From the NCBI GenBank assembly GCA_026545765.1, contig CM048839.1, positions 66,451,187-66,515,186 on the forward strand: 64,000 bases of DNA, read 5' to 3'. The notes under the pieces are model-generated. The model saw only the letters and a program-made list of their open reading frames with translations, searched no databases and was not told where the DNA came from. Each line of letters begins with the position of its first letter. The first letter of the stretch is position 1. Origin of the DNA: Plantago major (taxonomy: Eukaryota; Streptophyta; Magnoliopsida; Lamiales; Plantaginaceae). The translations under genes and the position numbers were made by a program. Shown here one piece after another: positions 38,404 through 52,843 of this stretch.

Positions 38404-39960
38404 CAAACGAAGAACTCTACTTGAGAGTTAAACCACACACATAAAGAGTGGGATAAACAACAAATGTAAAATTCTACTGGAGAGTTAAACAACATAATAA
38501 AGGAGTTGGATAATTACAAATGGAGAAGTCAATTTGAAATTTAAACAACACATCGGAGGGGTAATAAAATAACAAACGAAAAACTCTACTTGAGAGTTAA
38601 ACAATACACAAAATGAGTGGGATAAACAACAAACGAACAACACCATTCGAGAGATAAACAACACATCAAAGGAATGGGATAATGTCAAACGAAGATGTCC
38701 ATTCGAGATTTAAACTATACACAGAAGGAGTAAGAGTATCACAAACAAAGAACTCTACTTCAGAGTTAAACCACACACATAAGGAGTGGGATAAACAACA
38801 AATGTAAAATTCTACTCGAGAGTTAAACAACACAATAAAGGAGTTGGATAATTACAAATGGAGAAGTCAATTTGAAATTTAAACAACACATCGGAGGGGT
38901 AATAAAATAACAAACGAAAAACTCTACTTGAGTGTTAAACAATACACAAAATGAGTGGGATAAACAACAAACGAACAACACCATTCGAGAGATAAACAAC
39001 AACGAAGAACTCTACTTGAGAGTTAAACCACACACATAAGGAGTGGGATAAACAACAAATATAAAATTCTACTCGAGAGTTAAACAACACAATAAAGGAG
39101 TGGGATAGTTACAAATGGAGAAGTCAATTTGAGATTTAAACAACACATCGGAGGGGTAATAAAATAACAAACGAAAAACTCTACTTGAGAGTTAAACAAT
39201 ACACAAAAGGAGTGGGATAAACAACAAACAAACAACACCACTCGAGAGATAAACAACACATCAAAGGAGTGGGAAAATGTCAAACGAAGAATTCTATTCG
39301 AGATTTAAACAATACACAGAAGGAGTAAGAGTATGACAAGCGAAGAACTCTACTTCAGAGTTAAACCACACACATAAGGAGTGGGATAAACAACAAATGT
39401 AAAATTCTACTCGAGAGTTAAACAACACAGTAAAGGAGTGGGATAATTACAAATGGAGAAGTCAATTTGAGATTTAAAAAACACATCGGAGGGGTAATAA
39501 AATAACAAACGAAAAACTCTACTTGAGAGTTAAACAATACACAAAATGAGTGGGATAAACAACAAACGAACAACACCATTCGAGAGATAAACAACACATC
39601 AAAGGAATGGGATAATGTCAAACGAAGATGTCTATTCGAGATTTAAACTATACACAGAAGGAGTAAGAGTATCACAAACGAAGAACTCTACTTGAGAGTT
39701 AAACCACACACATAAAGAGTGGGATAAACAACAAATGTAAAATTCTACTCGAGAGTTAAACAACATAATAAAGGAGTTGGATAATTACAAATGGAGAAGT
39801 CAATTTGAGATTTAAAAAACACATCGGAGGGGTAATAAAATAACAAACGAAAAACTCTACTTGAGAGTTAAACAATACACAAAATGAGTGGGATAAACAA
39901 CAAACGAACAACACCATTCGAGAGATAAACAACACATCAAAGGAATGGGATAATGTCAAA
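38404..39960. repeat. Recurrent composite block (full + truncated + full units)
   Basis: A full unit, the 257-bp unit and a full unit with ATATAAAATT, GGATAGTTAC and GGGAAAATGTC recur in the same order at offsets 13833 (52.3 kb, partial), 17118 (55.5 kb) and 23212 (61.6 kb, partial). The spacing 595 = 338+257 between equivalent points is constant. Confidence 0.7.
38754..39010. repeat. 257-bp truncated HOR (clean exemplar)
   Basis: A CTTCAGAG, B GGAGTTGG, C GAAATTTAAAC, D GAGTGTT, joint ATAAACAAC/AACGAAGAAC. The following HOR begins with the AAATATAAAATT form of A, an association kept at several other copies. Confidence 0.93.
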
Positions 39961-40360
39961 CGAAGAAGTCTATTCGAGATTTGAACAATACAGAAGGAGT
40001 AAGAGTATCACAAACGAAGAACTCTACTTGAGAGTTAAACCACACACATAAAGAGTGGGATAAACAACAAATGTAAAATTCTACTCGAGAGTTAAACAAC
40101 ATAATAAAGGAGTTGGATAATTACAAATGGAGAAGTCAATTTGAAATTTAAACAACACATCGGAGGGGTAATAAAATAACAAACGAAAAACTCTACTTGA
40201 GAGTTAAACAATACACAAAATGAGTGGGATAAACAACAAACGAACAACACCATTCGAGAGATAAACAACACATCAAAGGAATGGGATAATGTCAAACGAA
40301 GATGTCTATTCGAGATTTAAACTATACACAGAAGGAGTAAGAGTATCACAAACAAAGAAC

Positions 40361-40617
40361 TCTACTTCAGAGTTAAACCACACACATAAGGAGTGGGATA
40401 AACAACAAATGTAAAATTCTACTCGAGAGTTAAACAACACAATAAAGGAGTTGGATAATTACAAATGGAGAAGTCAATTTGAAATTTAAACAACACATCG
40501 GAGGGGTAATAAAATAACAAACGAAAAACTCTACTTGAGAGTTAAACAATACACAAAATGAGTGGGATAAACAACAAACGAACAACACCATTCGAGAGAT
40601 AAACAACAACGAAGAAC
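40361..40617. repeat. 257-bp truncated HOR
   Basis: The only zone III copy with GAGAGTT in D in place of GAGTGTT; joint unchanged. Confidence 0.92.
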
Positions 40618-42974
40618 TCTACTTGAGAGTTAAACCACACACATAAGGAGTGGGATAAACAACAAATGTAAAATTCTACTCGAGAGTTAAACAACACAAT
40701 AAAGGAGTGGGATAATTACAAATGGAGAAGTCAATTTGAGATTTAAACAACACATCGGAGGGGTAATAAAATAACAAACGAAAAACTCTACTTGAGAGTT
40801 AAACAATACACAATAGAGTGGGATAAACAACAAACGAACAACACCACTCGAGAGATAAACAACACATCAAAGGTGGGATAATCTCAAACGAAGAATTCTA
40901 TTCGAGATTTAAAAAATACACAGAAGGAGTAAGAGTATGACAAGCGAAGAACTCTACTTCAGAGTTAAACCACACACATAAGAGTGGGATAAACAACAAA
41001 TGTAAAATTCTACTCGAGAGTTAAACAACACAATAAAGGAGTAGGATAATTACAAATGGAGAAGTCAATTTGAGATTTAAAAAACACATCGGAGGGTAAT
41101 AAAATAACAAACGAAAAACTCTACTTGAGAGTTAAACAATACACAAAATGAGTGGGATAAACAACAAATGAACAACACCATTCGAGAGATAAACAACACA
41201 TCAAAGGAATGGGATAATGTCAAACGAAGAAGTCTATTCGAGATTTGAACAATACACAGAAGGAGTAAGAGTATCACAAACGAAGAACTCTAGTTGAGAG
41301 TTAAACCACACACATAAGGAGTGGGATAAACAACAAATGTAAAATTCTACTCGAGAGTTAAACAACATAATAAAGGAGTTGGATAGTTACAAATGGCGAA
41401 GTTAATTTGAGATTTAAACAACACATCGGAGGTGTAATTAAAGAACAAACGAAAAACTCTACTTGAGAGTTAAACAATACACAAAATGAGTGGGATAAAC
41501 AACAAACGAACAACACCATTCGAGAGATAAACAACACATCAAAGGAATGGGATAATGTCAAACGAAGATGTCTATTCGAGATTTAAACTATACACAGAAG
41601 GAGTAAGAGTATCACAAACGAAGAACTCTACTTGAGAGTTAAACCACACACATAAAGAGTGGGATAAACAACAAATGTAAAATTCTACTGGAGAGTTAAA
41701 CAACATAATAAAGGAGTTGGATAATTACAAATGGAGAAGTCAATTTGAAATTTAAACAACACATCGGAGGGGTAATAAAATAACAAACGAAAAACTCTAC
41801 TTGAGAGTTAAACAATACACAAAATGAGTGGGATAAACAACAAACGAACAACACCATTCGAGAGATAAACAACACATCAAAGGAATGGGATAATGTCAAA
41901 CGAAGATGTCTATTCGAGATTTAAACTATACACAGAAGGAGTAAGAGTATCACAAACGAAGAACTCTACTTGAGAGTTAAACCACACACATAAGGAGTGG
42001 GATAAACAACAAATGTAAAATTCTACTCGAGAGTTAAACAACATAATAAAGGAGTTGGATAATTACAAATGGAGAAGTCAATTTGAAATTTAAACAACAC
42101 ATCGGAGGGGTAATAAAATAACAAACGAAAAACTCTACTTGAGTGTTAAACAATACACCAAATGACTGGGATAAACAACAAACAAACAACACCACTCGAG
42201 AGGTAAACAACACATCAAAGGAGTGGGAAAATGTCAAACGAAGAATTCTATTCGAGATTTAAAAAATACACAGAAGGAGTAAGAGTATGACAAGCGAAGA
42301 ACTCTACTTCAGAGTTAAACCACACACATAAGAGTGGGATAAACAACAAATGTAAAATTCTACTCGAGAGTTAAACAACACAGTAAAGGAGTGGGATTAT
42401 TACAAATGGAGAAGTCAATTTGAGATTTAAAAAACACATCGGAGGGTTAATAAAATAGCAAACGAAAAACTCTACTTGAGTGTTAAACAATACACAAAAT
42501 GACTGGGATAAACAACAAACGAACAACACCATTCGAGAGATAAACAACACATCAAAGGAATGGGATAATGTCAAACGAAGATGTCTATTGAGATTTGAAC
42601 AATACACCGAGGCAGTAAGAGTATCACAAACGAAGAACTCTACTTGAGAGTTAAACCACACACATAAGGAGTGGGATAAACAACAAATGTAAAATTCTAC
42701 TCGAGAGTTAAACAACACAATAAAGGATTGGGATAATTACAAATGGAGAGTCAATTTGAGATTTAAACAACACATTGGAGGGGTAATAAAATAACAAACG
42801 AAAAACTCTACTTGAGTGTTAAACAATACACAAAATGAGTGGGATAAACAACAAACGAAAAACACCATTCGAGAGATAAACAACACATCAATGGAATGGG
42901 ATAATGTCAAACGAAGATGTCTATTAAGATTTAAAAAATACACCGAAGGAGTAAGAGTATCACAAACGAAGAAC

Positions 42975-43255
42975 TCTACTTGAGAGTTAAACCACACACA
43001 TAAGGAGTGGGATAAACAACAAATGTAAAATTCTACTCGAGAGTTAAACAACACAATAAAGGAGTTGGATAATTACAAATGGAGAAGTCAATTTGAAATT
43101 TAAACAACACATCGGAGGGGTAATAAAATAACAAAGCGAAAAACTCTACTTGAGTTAAACAATACACAAAATGAGTGGGATAAACAACAAGCGAACAACA
43201 CCACTCGAGAGATAAACTACACATCTAAGGAGTGGGATAATGTCAAACGAAGAAG
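42975..43255. repeat. 281-bp HOR with F/A fusion at its right edge
   Basis: E is followed by TCTATT, the start of F, then AGAGAGTTAAACC, which is monomer A. Monomer F is lost. Confidence 0.8.
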
Positions 43256-43930
43256 TCTATTAGAGAGTTAAACCACACACATAAGGAGTGGGATAAACAA
43301 CAAATGTAAAATTCTACTCGAGAGTTAAACAACACAATAAAGGAGTGGGATAATTACAAATGGAGAAGTCAATTTGAGATTTAAACAACACATCGGAGGG
43401 GTAATAAAATAACAAACGAAAAACTCTACTTGAGAGTTAAACAATACACAAAATGAGTGGGATAAACAACAAAGCGAACAACACCATTCGAGAGATAAAC
43501 AACACATCAAAGGGTGGGATAATGTCAAGCGAAGAATTCTATTGAGATTTAAACAATACACAGAAGGAGTAAGAGTATGACAAGCGAAGAACTCTACTTG
43601 AGAGTTAAACCACACACATAAGGAGTTGGATAAACAACAAATGTAAAATTCTACTCGAGAGTTAAACAACACAATAAAGGAGTGGGATAATTACAAATGG
43701 AGAAGTCAATTTGAGATTTAAAAAACACATCGGACGGGTAATAAAATAACAAACGAAAAACTCTACTTGAGAGTTAAACAATACACAAAATGAGTGGGAT
43801 AAACAACAAACGAACAACACCATTCGAGAGATAAACAACACATCAAAGGAATGGGATAATGTCAAACGAAGATGTCTATTCGAGATTTAAACTATACACA
43901 GAAGGAGTAAGAGTATCACAAACGAAGAAC

Positions 43931-44188
43931 TCTACTTGAGAGTTAAACCACACACATAAGGAGTGGGATAAACAACAAATGTAAAATTCTACTCGAGAGT
44001 TAAACAACACAATAAAGGAGTTGGATAATTACAAATTGAGAAGTCAATTTGAGATTTAAACAACACATCGGACGGGTAATAAAATAACAAACGAAAAACT
44101 CTACTTGAGAGTTAAACAATACACAAAATGAGTGGGATAAACAACAAACGAACAACACCATTCGAGAGATAAACAACACATCAAAGGA
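43931..44188. repeat. 258-bp truncated HOR, separate joint
   Basis: E breaks off at CATCAAAGGAAG and joins AACTTGAGAGTTAAACC of A. The length is near 257, but the joint differs from the recurrent type. Confidence 0.8.
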
Positions 44189-45881
44189 AGAACTTGAGAG
44201 TTAAACCACACACATAAGGAGTAGGATAAAAAGCAAATGTAAAATTCTACTCGAGAGTTAAACAACAGAATAAAGGAGTGGGATAATTACAAATGGAAAG
44301 TTCAATTTGAGATTTAAACAACACATCGGATGGGTAATAAAATAACAAACGAAAAACTCTACTTGAGAGTTAAACAATACACAAAAGGAGTGGGATAAAC
44401 AACAAACGAACAACACCACTCGAGAGATAAACAACACATCAAAGGAGTGGGATAATGTCAAACGAAGAAGTCTATTCGAGATTTAAACAATACAGAGAAG
44501 GAGTAAGAGTATCACAAACGAAGAACTCTACTTGAGAGTTAAACCACACACATAAGGAGTGGGATAAACAACAAATGTAAAATTCTATTCGAAAGTTAAA
44601 CAACACAATAAAGGAGTGGGATAATTACAAATGGAGAAGTCAATTTGAGATTTAAACAACACATCGGAGTGTAATAATGTAACAAACGAAAAACTCTACT
44701 TGAGAGTTAAACAATACACAAAATGAGTGGGATAAACAACAAACGAACAACACCACTCGAGAGTTAAACAACACATCAAAGGATTGGGATAATGTCAAAC
44801 GAAGAAGTCTATTATTCGAGATTTAATCAATACACAAAAGGGGTAAGAGTATCACAAACGAAGAACTCTACTTGAGAGTTAAACCAAACACATAAGGAGT
44901 GGGATAAACAGCAAATGTAAAATTCTACTAGAGATTTAAACAACATAATAAAGGAGTTGGATAATTACAAATGGAGAAGTCAATTTGAGATTTAAAAAAC
45001 ACATCGGAGGGGTAATGAAATAACAAACGAAAAACTCAACTTGAGAGTTAAACAATACACAAAAGGAGTGAGATAAACAACAAACGAACAACACCACTCG
45101 AGAGTTAAACAACACATCAAAGGAGTGGGATAATGTCAAACGAAGAAGTCTATTCGAGATTTGAACAATACACCGAAGCAGTAAGAGTATCACAAACGAA
45201 GAACTCTACTTGAGAGTTAAACCACACACATAAGGAGTGGGATAAACAACAAATGTAAAATTCTACTCGAGAGTTAAACAACACAATAAAGTAGTGGGAT
45301 AACTACAAATGGAGAAGTCAATTTGAGATTTAAAAAACACATCGGAGGGGTAATAAAATAACAAACGAAAAACTCAACTTGAGAGTTAAACAATACACAA
45401 AAGGAGTGAGATAAACAACAAACGAACAACATTATTCGAGAGATAAACAACACATCAAAGGAGTGGGATAATGTCAAACGAAGAAGTCTATTCGAGATTT
45501 GAACAATACACAGAAGGAGTAAGAGTATCACAAACGAAGAACTCTACTTGAGAGTTAAACCACACACATAAAGAGTGGGATAAACAACAAATGTAAAATT
45601 CTACTAGAGAGTTAAACAACATAATAAAGGAGTTGGATAATTACAAATGGCGAAGTTAATTTGAGATTTAAACAACACATCGGAGGTGTAATTAAAGAAC
45701 AAACGAAAAACTCTACTTGAGAGTTAAACAATACAAAAAAAGGAGTGGGATAAACAACAAACGAACAACACCACTCGAGAGATAAACAACACATCAAAGG
45801 AATGGGATAATGTCAAACGAAGATGTCCATTCGAGATTTAAACTATACACAGAAGGAGTAAGAGTATCACAAACGAAGAAC

Positions 45882-46181
45882 TCTACTTGAGAGTTAAACC
45901 ACACACATAAGGAGTGGGATAAACAACAAATGTAAAATTCTACTCGAGAGTTAAACAACATAATAAAGGAGTTGGATAATTACAAATGGAGAAGTCAATT
46001 TGAAATTTAAACAACACATCGGAGGGGTAATAAAATAACAAACGAAAAACTCTACTTGAGAGTTAAACAATACACAAAAGGAGTGGGATAAACAACAAAC
46101 GAACAACAACATTCGAGAGTTAAACAACACATCAAAGGAGTGGGATAATGTCAAAGGAGTAAAGAGTATCACAACAAGAAC
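45882..46181. repeat. 300-bp HOR with E/F deletion
   Basis: E as far as AATGTCAAAGGAG joins TAAAGAGTATCAC of F; the joint is in the AGGAGT(A) shared by E and F. Confidence 0.8.
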
Positions 46182-47190
46182 TCTACTTCAGAGTTAAACC
46201 ACACACATAAGAGTGGGATAAACAACAAATGTAAAATTCTACTCGAGAGTTAAACAACACAATAAAGGAGTGGGATAATTACAAATGGAGAAGTCAATTT
46301 GAGATTTAAAAATCACATCGGAGGGTTAATAAAATAACAAACGAAAAACTCTACTTGAGTGTTAAACAATACACAAAATGACTGGGATAAACAACAAACA
46401 AACAACACCATTCGAGAGATAAACAACACATCAAAGGAATGGGATAATGTCAAGCGAAGATGTCTATTCGAGATTTAAACAATATACGAGAAGGGTAAGA
46501 GTATCACAAGCGAAGAACTCTACTTGAGAGTTAAACCACACACATAAGGAGTGGGATAAACAACAAATGTAAAATTCTACTCGAGAGTTAAACAACATAA
46601 TAAAGAGTTGGATAATTACAAATGGAGAAGTCAATTTGAGATTTAAACAACACATCGGAGGGTAATAAAATAACAAGCGAAAAACTCTACTTGAGAGTTA
46701 AACAATACACAAAATGAGTGGGATAAACAACAAACGAACAACACCATTCGAGAGATAAACAACACATCGAAGGAATGGGATAATGTCAAGCGAAGATGTC
46801 TATTCGAGATTTAAACTATACAGAAAGAGTAAGAGTATCACAAACGAAGAACTCTACTTGAGAGTTAAACCACACACATAAGATGTGGGATAAACAACAA
46901 ATGTAAAATTCTACTCGAGAGTTAAACAACACAATAAAGGAGTTGGATAATTACAAATGGAGAAGTCAATTTGAAATTTAAACAACACATCGGAGGGGTA
47001 ATAAAATAACAAACGAAAAACTCTACTTGAGAGTTAAACAATACACAAAATGAGTGGGATAAACAACAACCGAACAACACCATTCGAGAGATAAACAACA
47101 CATCAAAGGAATGGGATAATGTCAAACGAAGAATTCTATTCGAGATTTAAACTATACACAGAAGGAGTAAGAGTATCACAAACAAAGAAC

Positions 47191-47447
47191 TCTACTTCAG
47201 AGTTAAACCACACACATAAGGAGTGGGATAAACAACAAATGTAAAATTCTACTCGAGAGTTAAACAACACAATAAAGGAGTTGGATAATTACAAATGGAG
47301 AAGTCAATTTGAAATTTAAACAACACATCGGAGGGGTAATAAAATAACAAACGAAAAACTCTACTTGAGTGTTAAACAATACACAAAATGAGTGGGATAA
47401 ACAACAAACGAACAACACCATTCGAGAGATAAACAACAATGAAGAAC
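47191..47447. repeat. 257-bp truncated HOR
   Basis: D GAGTGTT; joint in the AACAATGAAG form also seen at 36.7 kb. Confidence 0.92.
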
Positions 47448-48124
47448 TCTACTTGAGAGTTAAACCACACACATAAGGAGTGGGATAAACAACAAATGTA
47501 AAATTCTACTCGAGAGTTAAACAACACAGTAAAGGAGTGGGATAATTACAAATGGAGAAGTCAATTTGAGATTTAAAAAACACATCGGAGGGGTAATAAA
47601 ATAACAAACGAAAAACTCTACTTGAGAGTTAAACAATACACAAAATGAGTGGGATAAACAACAAACGAACAACACCATTCGAGAGATAAACAACACATCA
47701 ATGGAATGGGATAATGTCAAACGAAGATGTCTATTCGAGATTTAAACTATACACAGAAGGAGTAAGAGTATCACAAACGAAGAACTCTACTTGAGAGTTA
47801 AACCACACACATAAAGAGTGGGATAAACAACAAATGTAAAATTCTGCTGGAGAGTTAAACAACATAATAAAGGAGTTGGATAATTACAAATGGAGAAGTC
47901 AATTTGAAATTTAAACAACACATCGGAGGGGTAATAAAATAAAAAAACCAAAAACTCTACTTGAGAGTTAAGCAATACACAAAATGAGTGGGATAAACAA
48001 CAAATGAACAACACCATTCGAGAGATAAACAACACATCAAAGGAATGGGATAATGTCAAACGAAGATGTCTATTCGAGATTTAAACTATACACAGAAGGA
48101 GTAAGAGTATCACAAACAAAGAAC

Positions 48125-48381
48125 TCTACTTCAGAGTTAAACCACACACATAAGGAGTGGGATAAACAACAAATGTAAAATTCTACTCGAGAGTTAAACA
48201 ACACAATAAAGGAGTTGGATAATTACAAATGGAGAAGTCAATTTGAAATTTAAACAACACATCGGAGGGGTAATAAAATAACAAACGAAAAACTCTACTT
48301 GAGTGTTAAACAATACACAAAATGAGTGGGATAAACAACAAACGAACAACACCATTCGAGAGATAAACAACAACGAAGAAC
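48125..48381. repeat. 257-bp truncated HOR
   Basis: A CTTCAGAG and D GAGTGTT; preceded by a unit with the odd GAAAAACTC context AAAAAAACCAAAAAC in C. Confidence 0.92.
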
Positions 48382-49392
48382 TCTACTTGAGAGTTAAACC
48401 ACACACATAAGGAGTGGGATAAACAACAAATGTAAAATTCTACTCGAGAGTTAAACAACACAATAAAGGAGTGGGATAATTACAAATGGAGAAGTCAATT
48501 TGAGATTTAAACAACACATCGGAGGGGTAATAAAATAACAAACGAAAAACTCTACTTGAGAGTTAAACAATACACAAAATGAGTGGGATAAACAACAAAC
48601 GAACAACACCACTCGAGAGATAAACAACACATCAAAGGAGTGGGATAATGTCAAACGAAGAATTCTATTCGAGATTTAAACAATACACAGAAGGAGTAAG
48701 AGTATGACAAGCGAAGAACTCTACTTCAGAGTTAAACCACACACATAAGGAGTGGGATAAACAACAAATGTAAAATTCTACTCGAGAGTTAAACAACACA
48801 ATAAAGTAGTGGGATAATTACAAATGGAGAAGTCAATTTGAAATTTAATGAACACATCGGAGGGGTAATAAAATAACAAACGAAAAACTCTACTTGAGAG
48901 TTAAACAATACACAAAATGAGTGGGATAAACAACAAATGAACAACACCATTCGAGAGATAAACAACACATCAAAGGAATGGGATAATGTCAAACGAAGAT
49001 GTCTATTCTAGATTTAAACTATACATAGGAGTAAGAGTATCACAAACGAAAAACTCTACTTGAGAGTTAAACCACACACATAAAGAGTGGGATAAACAAC
49101 AAATGTAAAATTCTACTCGAGAGTTAAACAACACAATAAAGGAGTTGGATAATTACAAATGGAGAAGTCAATTTGAAATTTAAACAACACATCGGAGGGG
49201 TAATAAAATAACAAACGAAAAACTCTACTTGAGAGTTAAACAATACACAAAATGAGTGGGATAAACAACAAACGAACAACACGATTGTAGAGATAAACAA
49301 CACATCGAAGGAGTGGGATAATTGCAAACGAAGAAGTCTATTCGAGATTCAAACAATACATAGAAGGAGTAAGAGTATCACAAACGAAGAAC

Positions 49393-49629
49393 TCTACTTG
49401 AGATTTAAACCACACACATAAGTAGTGGGATAAACAATAAATGTAAAATTCTACTCGAGAGTTAAACAACACAATAAAGGAGTTGGATAATTACAAATGG
49501 AGAAGTCAATTTGAAATTTAAACAACACATCGGAGGGGTAATAAAATAACAAACGAAAAACTCTACTTGAGAGTTAAACAATACACAAAAGGAGAGGGAT
49601 AAACAACAAATGAACAACACCACTTGAAC
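49393..49629. repeat. 237-bp truncated HOR
   Basis: A-B-C-D complete, then only ACCACTTGAAC before the next A. The shortest four-monomer unit seen. Confidence 0.85.
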
Positions 49630-50641
49630 TCTACTTGAGAGTTAAACCACACACATAAGGAGTAGGATAAACAACAAATGTAAAATTCTACTCGAGAGTT
49701 AAACAACACAATAAATGAGTGGGATAATTACAAATAGAGAAGTCAATTTGAGATTTAAACAACACATCGGAGGGGCAATTAAATAACAAAACGAAAAACA
49801 CTACTTGAGAGTTAAACAATACACAAAATGAGTGGGATAAACAACAAACGAACAACACCATTCGAGAGATAAACAACACATCAAAGGAGTGGGATAATGT
49901 CAAACGAAGAAGTCTATTCGAGATTTAAACAATACACAGAAGGAGTAAGAGTATCACAAATGAAGAACTCTACTTGAGAGTTAAACCACACACATAAGGA
50001 GTGGGATAAACAACAAATGTAAAATTCTACTCGAGAGTTAAACAACACAATAAAGGAGTTGGATAATTACAAATGGAATTCAATTTGAGATTTAAACAAC
50101 ACATCGGAGGGTAATAAAATAACAAACGAAAAACTCTACTTGAGAGTTAAACAATACACAAAATGAGTGGGATAAACAACAAACGAACAACACCATTCGA
50201 GAGATAAACAACACATCAATGGAATGGGATAATGTCAAACGAAGATGTCTATTCGAGATTTAAACTATACACAGAAGGAGTAAGAGTATCACAAACGAAG
50301 AACTCTACTTGAGAGTTAAACCACACACATAAAGAGTGGGATAAACAACAAATGTAAAATTCTACTCGAGAGTTAAACAACATAATAAAGGAGTTGGATA
50401 ATTACAAATGGAGAAGTCAATTTGAAATTTAAACAACACATCGGAGGGGTAATAAAATAACAAACGAAAAACTCTACTTGAGAGTTAAACAATACACAAA
50501 ATGAGTGGGATAAACAACAAACGAACAACACCATTCGAGAGATAAACAACACATCAAAGGATTGGGATAATGTCAAACGAAGATGTCTATTCGAGATTTA
50601 AACTATACACAGAAGGAGTAAGAGTATCACAAACAAAGAAC

Positions 50642-50898
50642 TCTACTTCAGAGTTAAACCACACACATAAGGAGTGGGATAAACAACAAATGTAAAATTC
50701 TACTCGAGAGTTAAACAACACAATAAAGGAGTTGGATAATTACAAATGGAGAAGTCAATTTGAAATTTAAACAACACATCGGAGGGGTAATAAAATAACA
50801 AACGAAAAACTCTACTTGAGTGTTAAACAATACACAAAATGAGTGGGATAAACAACAAACGAACAACACCATTCGAGAGATAAACAACAACGAAGAAC
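50642..50898. repeat. 257-bp truncated HOR
   Basis: A CTTCAGAG, D GAGTGTT; the next A has an extra CA (CACACACACATAAGAG). Confidence 0.92.
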
Positions 50899-52586
50899 TC
50901 TACTTGAGAGTTAAACCACACACACATAAGAGTGGGATAAACAACAAATGTAAAATTCTACTCGAGTTAAACAACAGACTGAAAGAGTGGGATAATTACA
51001 AATGGAGAAGTCAATTTGAGATTTAAACAACACATCGGAGGGGTAATAAAATAACAAACGAAAAACTCTACTTGAGAGTTAAACAATACACAAAAGGAGT
51101 GGGATAAACAACAAACGAACAACACCACTCGAGAGATAAACAACACATCAAAGGAGTGGGGTAATGTCAAACGAAGAATTCTATTCGAGATTTAAACAAT
51201 ACACAGAAGGAGTAAGAGTATCACAAACGAAGAACTCTACTTGAGAGTTAAACCACACACATAAGGAGTGGGATATACAACAAATGTAAAATTCTACTCG
51301 AGAGTTAAACAATACAATAAAGGAGTAGGATAATTACAAATGGAGAAGTCAATTTGAGATTTAAAAAACACATCGGAGGGGTAATAAAATAACAAACGAA
51401 AAACTCTACTTGAGAGTTAAACAATACACAAAATGAGTGGGATAAACAACAAACGAACAACACCATTCGAGAGATAAACAACACATCAAAGGAATGGGAT
51501 AATGTCAAACGAAGATGTCTATTCGAGATTTAAACTATACACAGAAGGAGTAAGAGTATCACAAACAAAGAACTCTACTTCAGAGTTAAACCACACACAT
51601 AAGGAGTGGGATAAACAACAAATGTAAAATTCTACTCGAGAGTTAAACAACACAATAAAGGAGTTGGATAATTACAAATGGAGAAGTCAATTTGAAATTT
51701 AAACAACACATCGGAGGGGTAATAAAATAACAAACGAAAAACTCTACTTGAGTGTTAAACAATACACAAAATGAGTGGGATAAACAACAAACGAACAACA
51801 CCATTCGAGAGATAAACAACACATCAAAGGAGTGGGATAATGTCAAACGAAGAAGTCTATTCGAGATTTGAACAATACACCGAAGCAGTAAGAGTATCAC
51901 AAACGAAGAACTCTACTTGAGAGTTAAACCACACACATAAGGAGTGGGATAAACAACAAATGTAAAATTCTACTCGAGAGTTAAACAACACAATAAAGGA
52001 GTGGGATTATTACAAATGGAGAAGTCAATTTGAGATTTAAACAATACATCGGAGGGTGATAATGTAACAAACGAAAAACTCTACTTGAGAGTTAAACAAT
52101 ACACAAAATGAGTGGGATAAACAACAAACGAACAACACCACTCGAGAGATAAACAACACATCAAAGGAGTGGGGTAATGTCAAACGAAGAATTCTATTCG
52201 AGATTTAAACAATACACAGAAGGAGTAAGAGTATGACAAGCGAAGAACTCTACTTCAGAGTTAAACCACACACATAAGGAGTGGGATAAACAACAAATGT
52301 AAAATTCTACTCGAGAGTTAAACAACACAATAAAGGAGTGGGATAATTACAAATGGAGAAGTCAATTTGAGATTTAAACAACACATCGGAGGGGTAATAA
52401 AATAACAAACGAAAAACTCTACTTGAGAGTTAAACAATACACAAAATGAGTGGGATAAACAACAAACGAACAACACCATTCGAGAGATAAACAACACATC
52501 AAAGGATTGGGATAATGTCAAACGAAGATGTCTATTCGAGATTTAAACTATACATAGAAGGAGTAAGAGTATCACAAACAAAGAAC

Positions 52587-52843
52587 TCTACTTCAGAGTT
52601 AAACCACACACATAAGGAGTGGGATAAACAACAAATGTAAAATTCTACTCGAGAGTTAAACAACACAATAAAGGAGTTGGATAATTACAAATGGAGAAGT
52701 CAATTTGAAATTTAAACAACACATCGGAGGGGTAATAAAATAACAAACGAAAAACTCTACTTGAGTGTTAAACAATACACAAAATGAGTGGGATAAACAA
52801 CAAACGAACAACACCATTCGAGAGATAAACAACAACGAAGAAC
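52587..52843. repeat. 257-bp truncated HOR
   Basis: Same forms as 38754-39010, at offset 13833, with matching neighbours on both sides. Confidence 0.92.

Noticed and set aside
38754..39080. TATA-box promoter in AACAAATATAAAATTC of monomer A
   Set aside because: It is a one-base variant of the majority AAATGTAAAATT, present in scattered units, with no associated gene or start signal.
50820..51026. Plus-strand open frame of 68 codons
   Set aside because: It exists because a local extra CA and small deletions near 50920-50980 shift the frame past the usual stops. The same region in other units is closed, so there is no sign of a gene.
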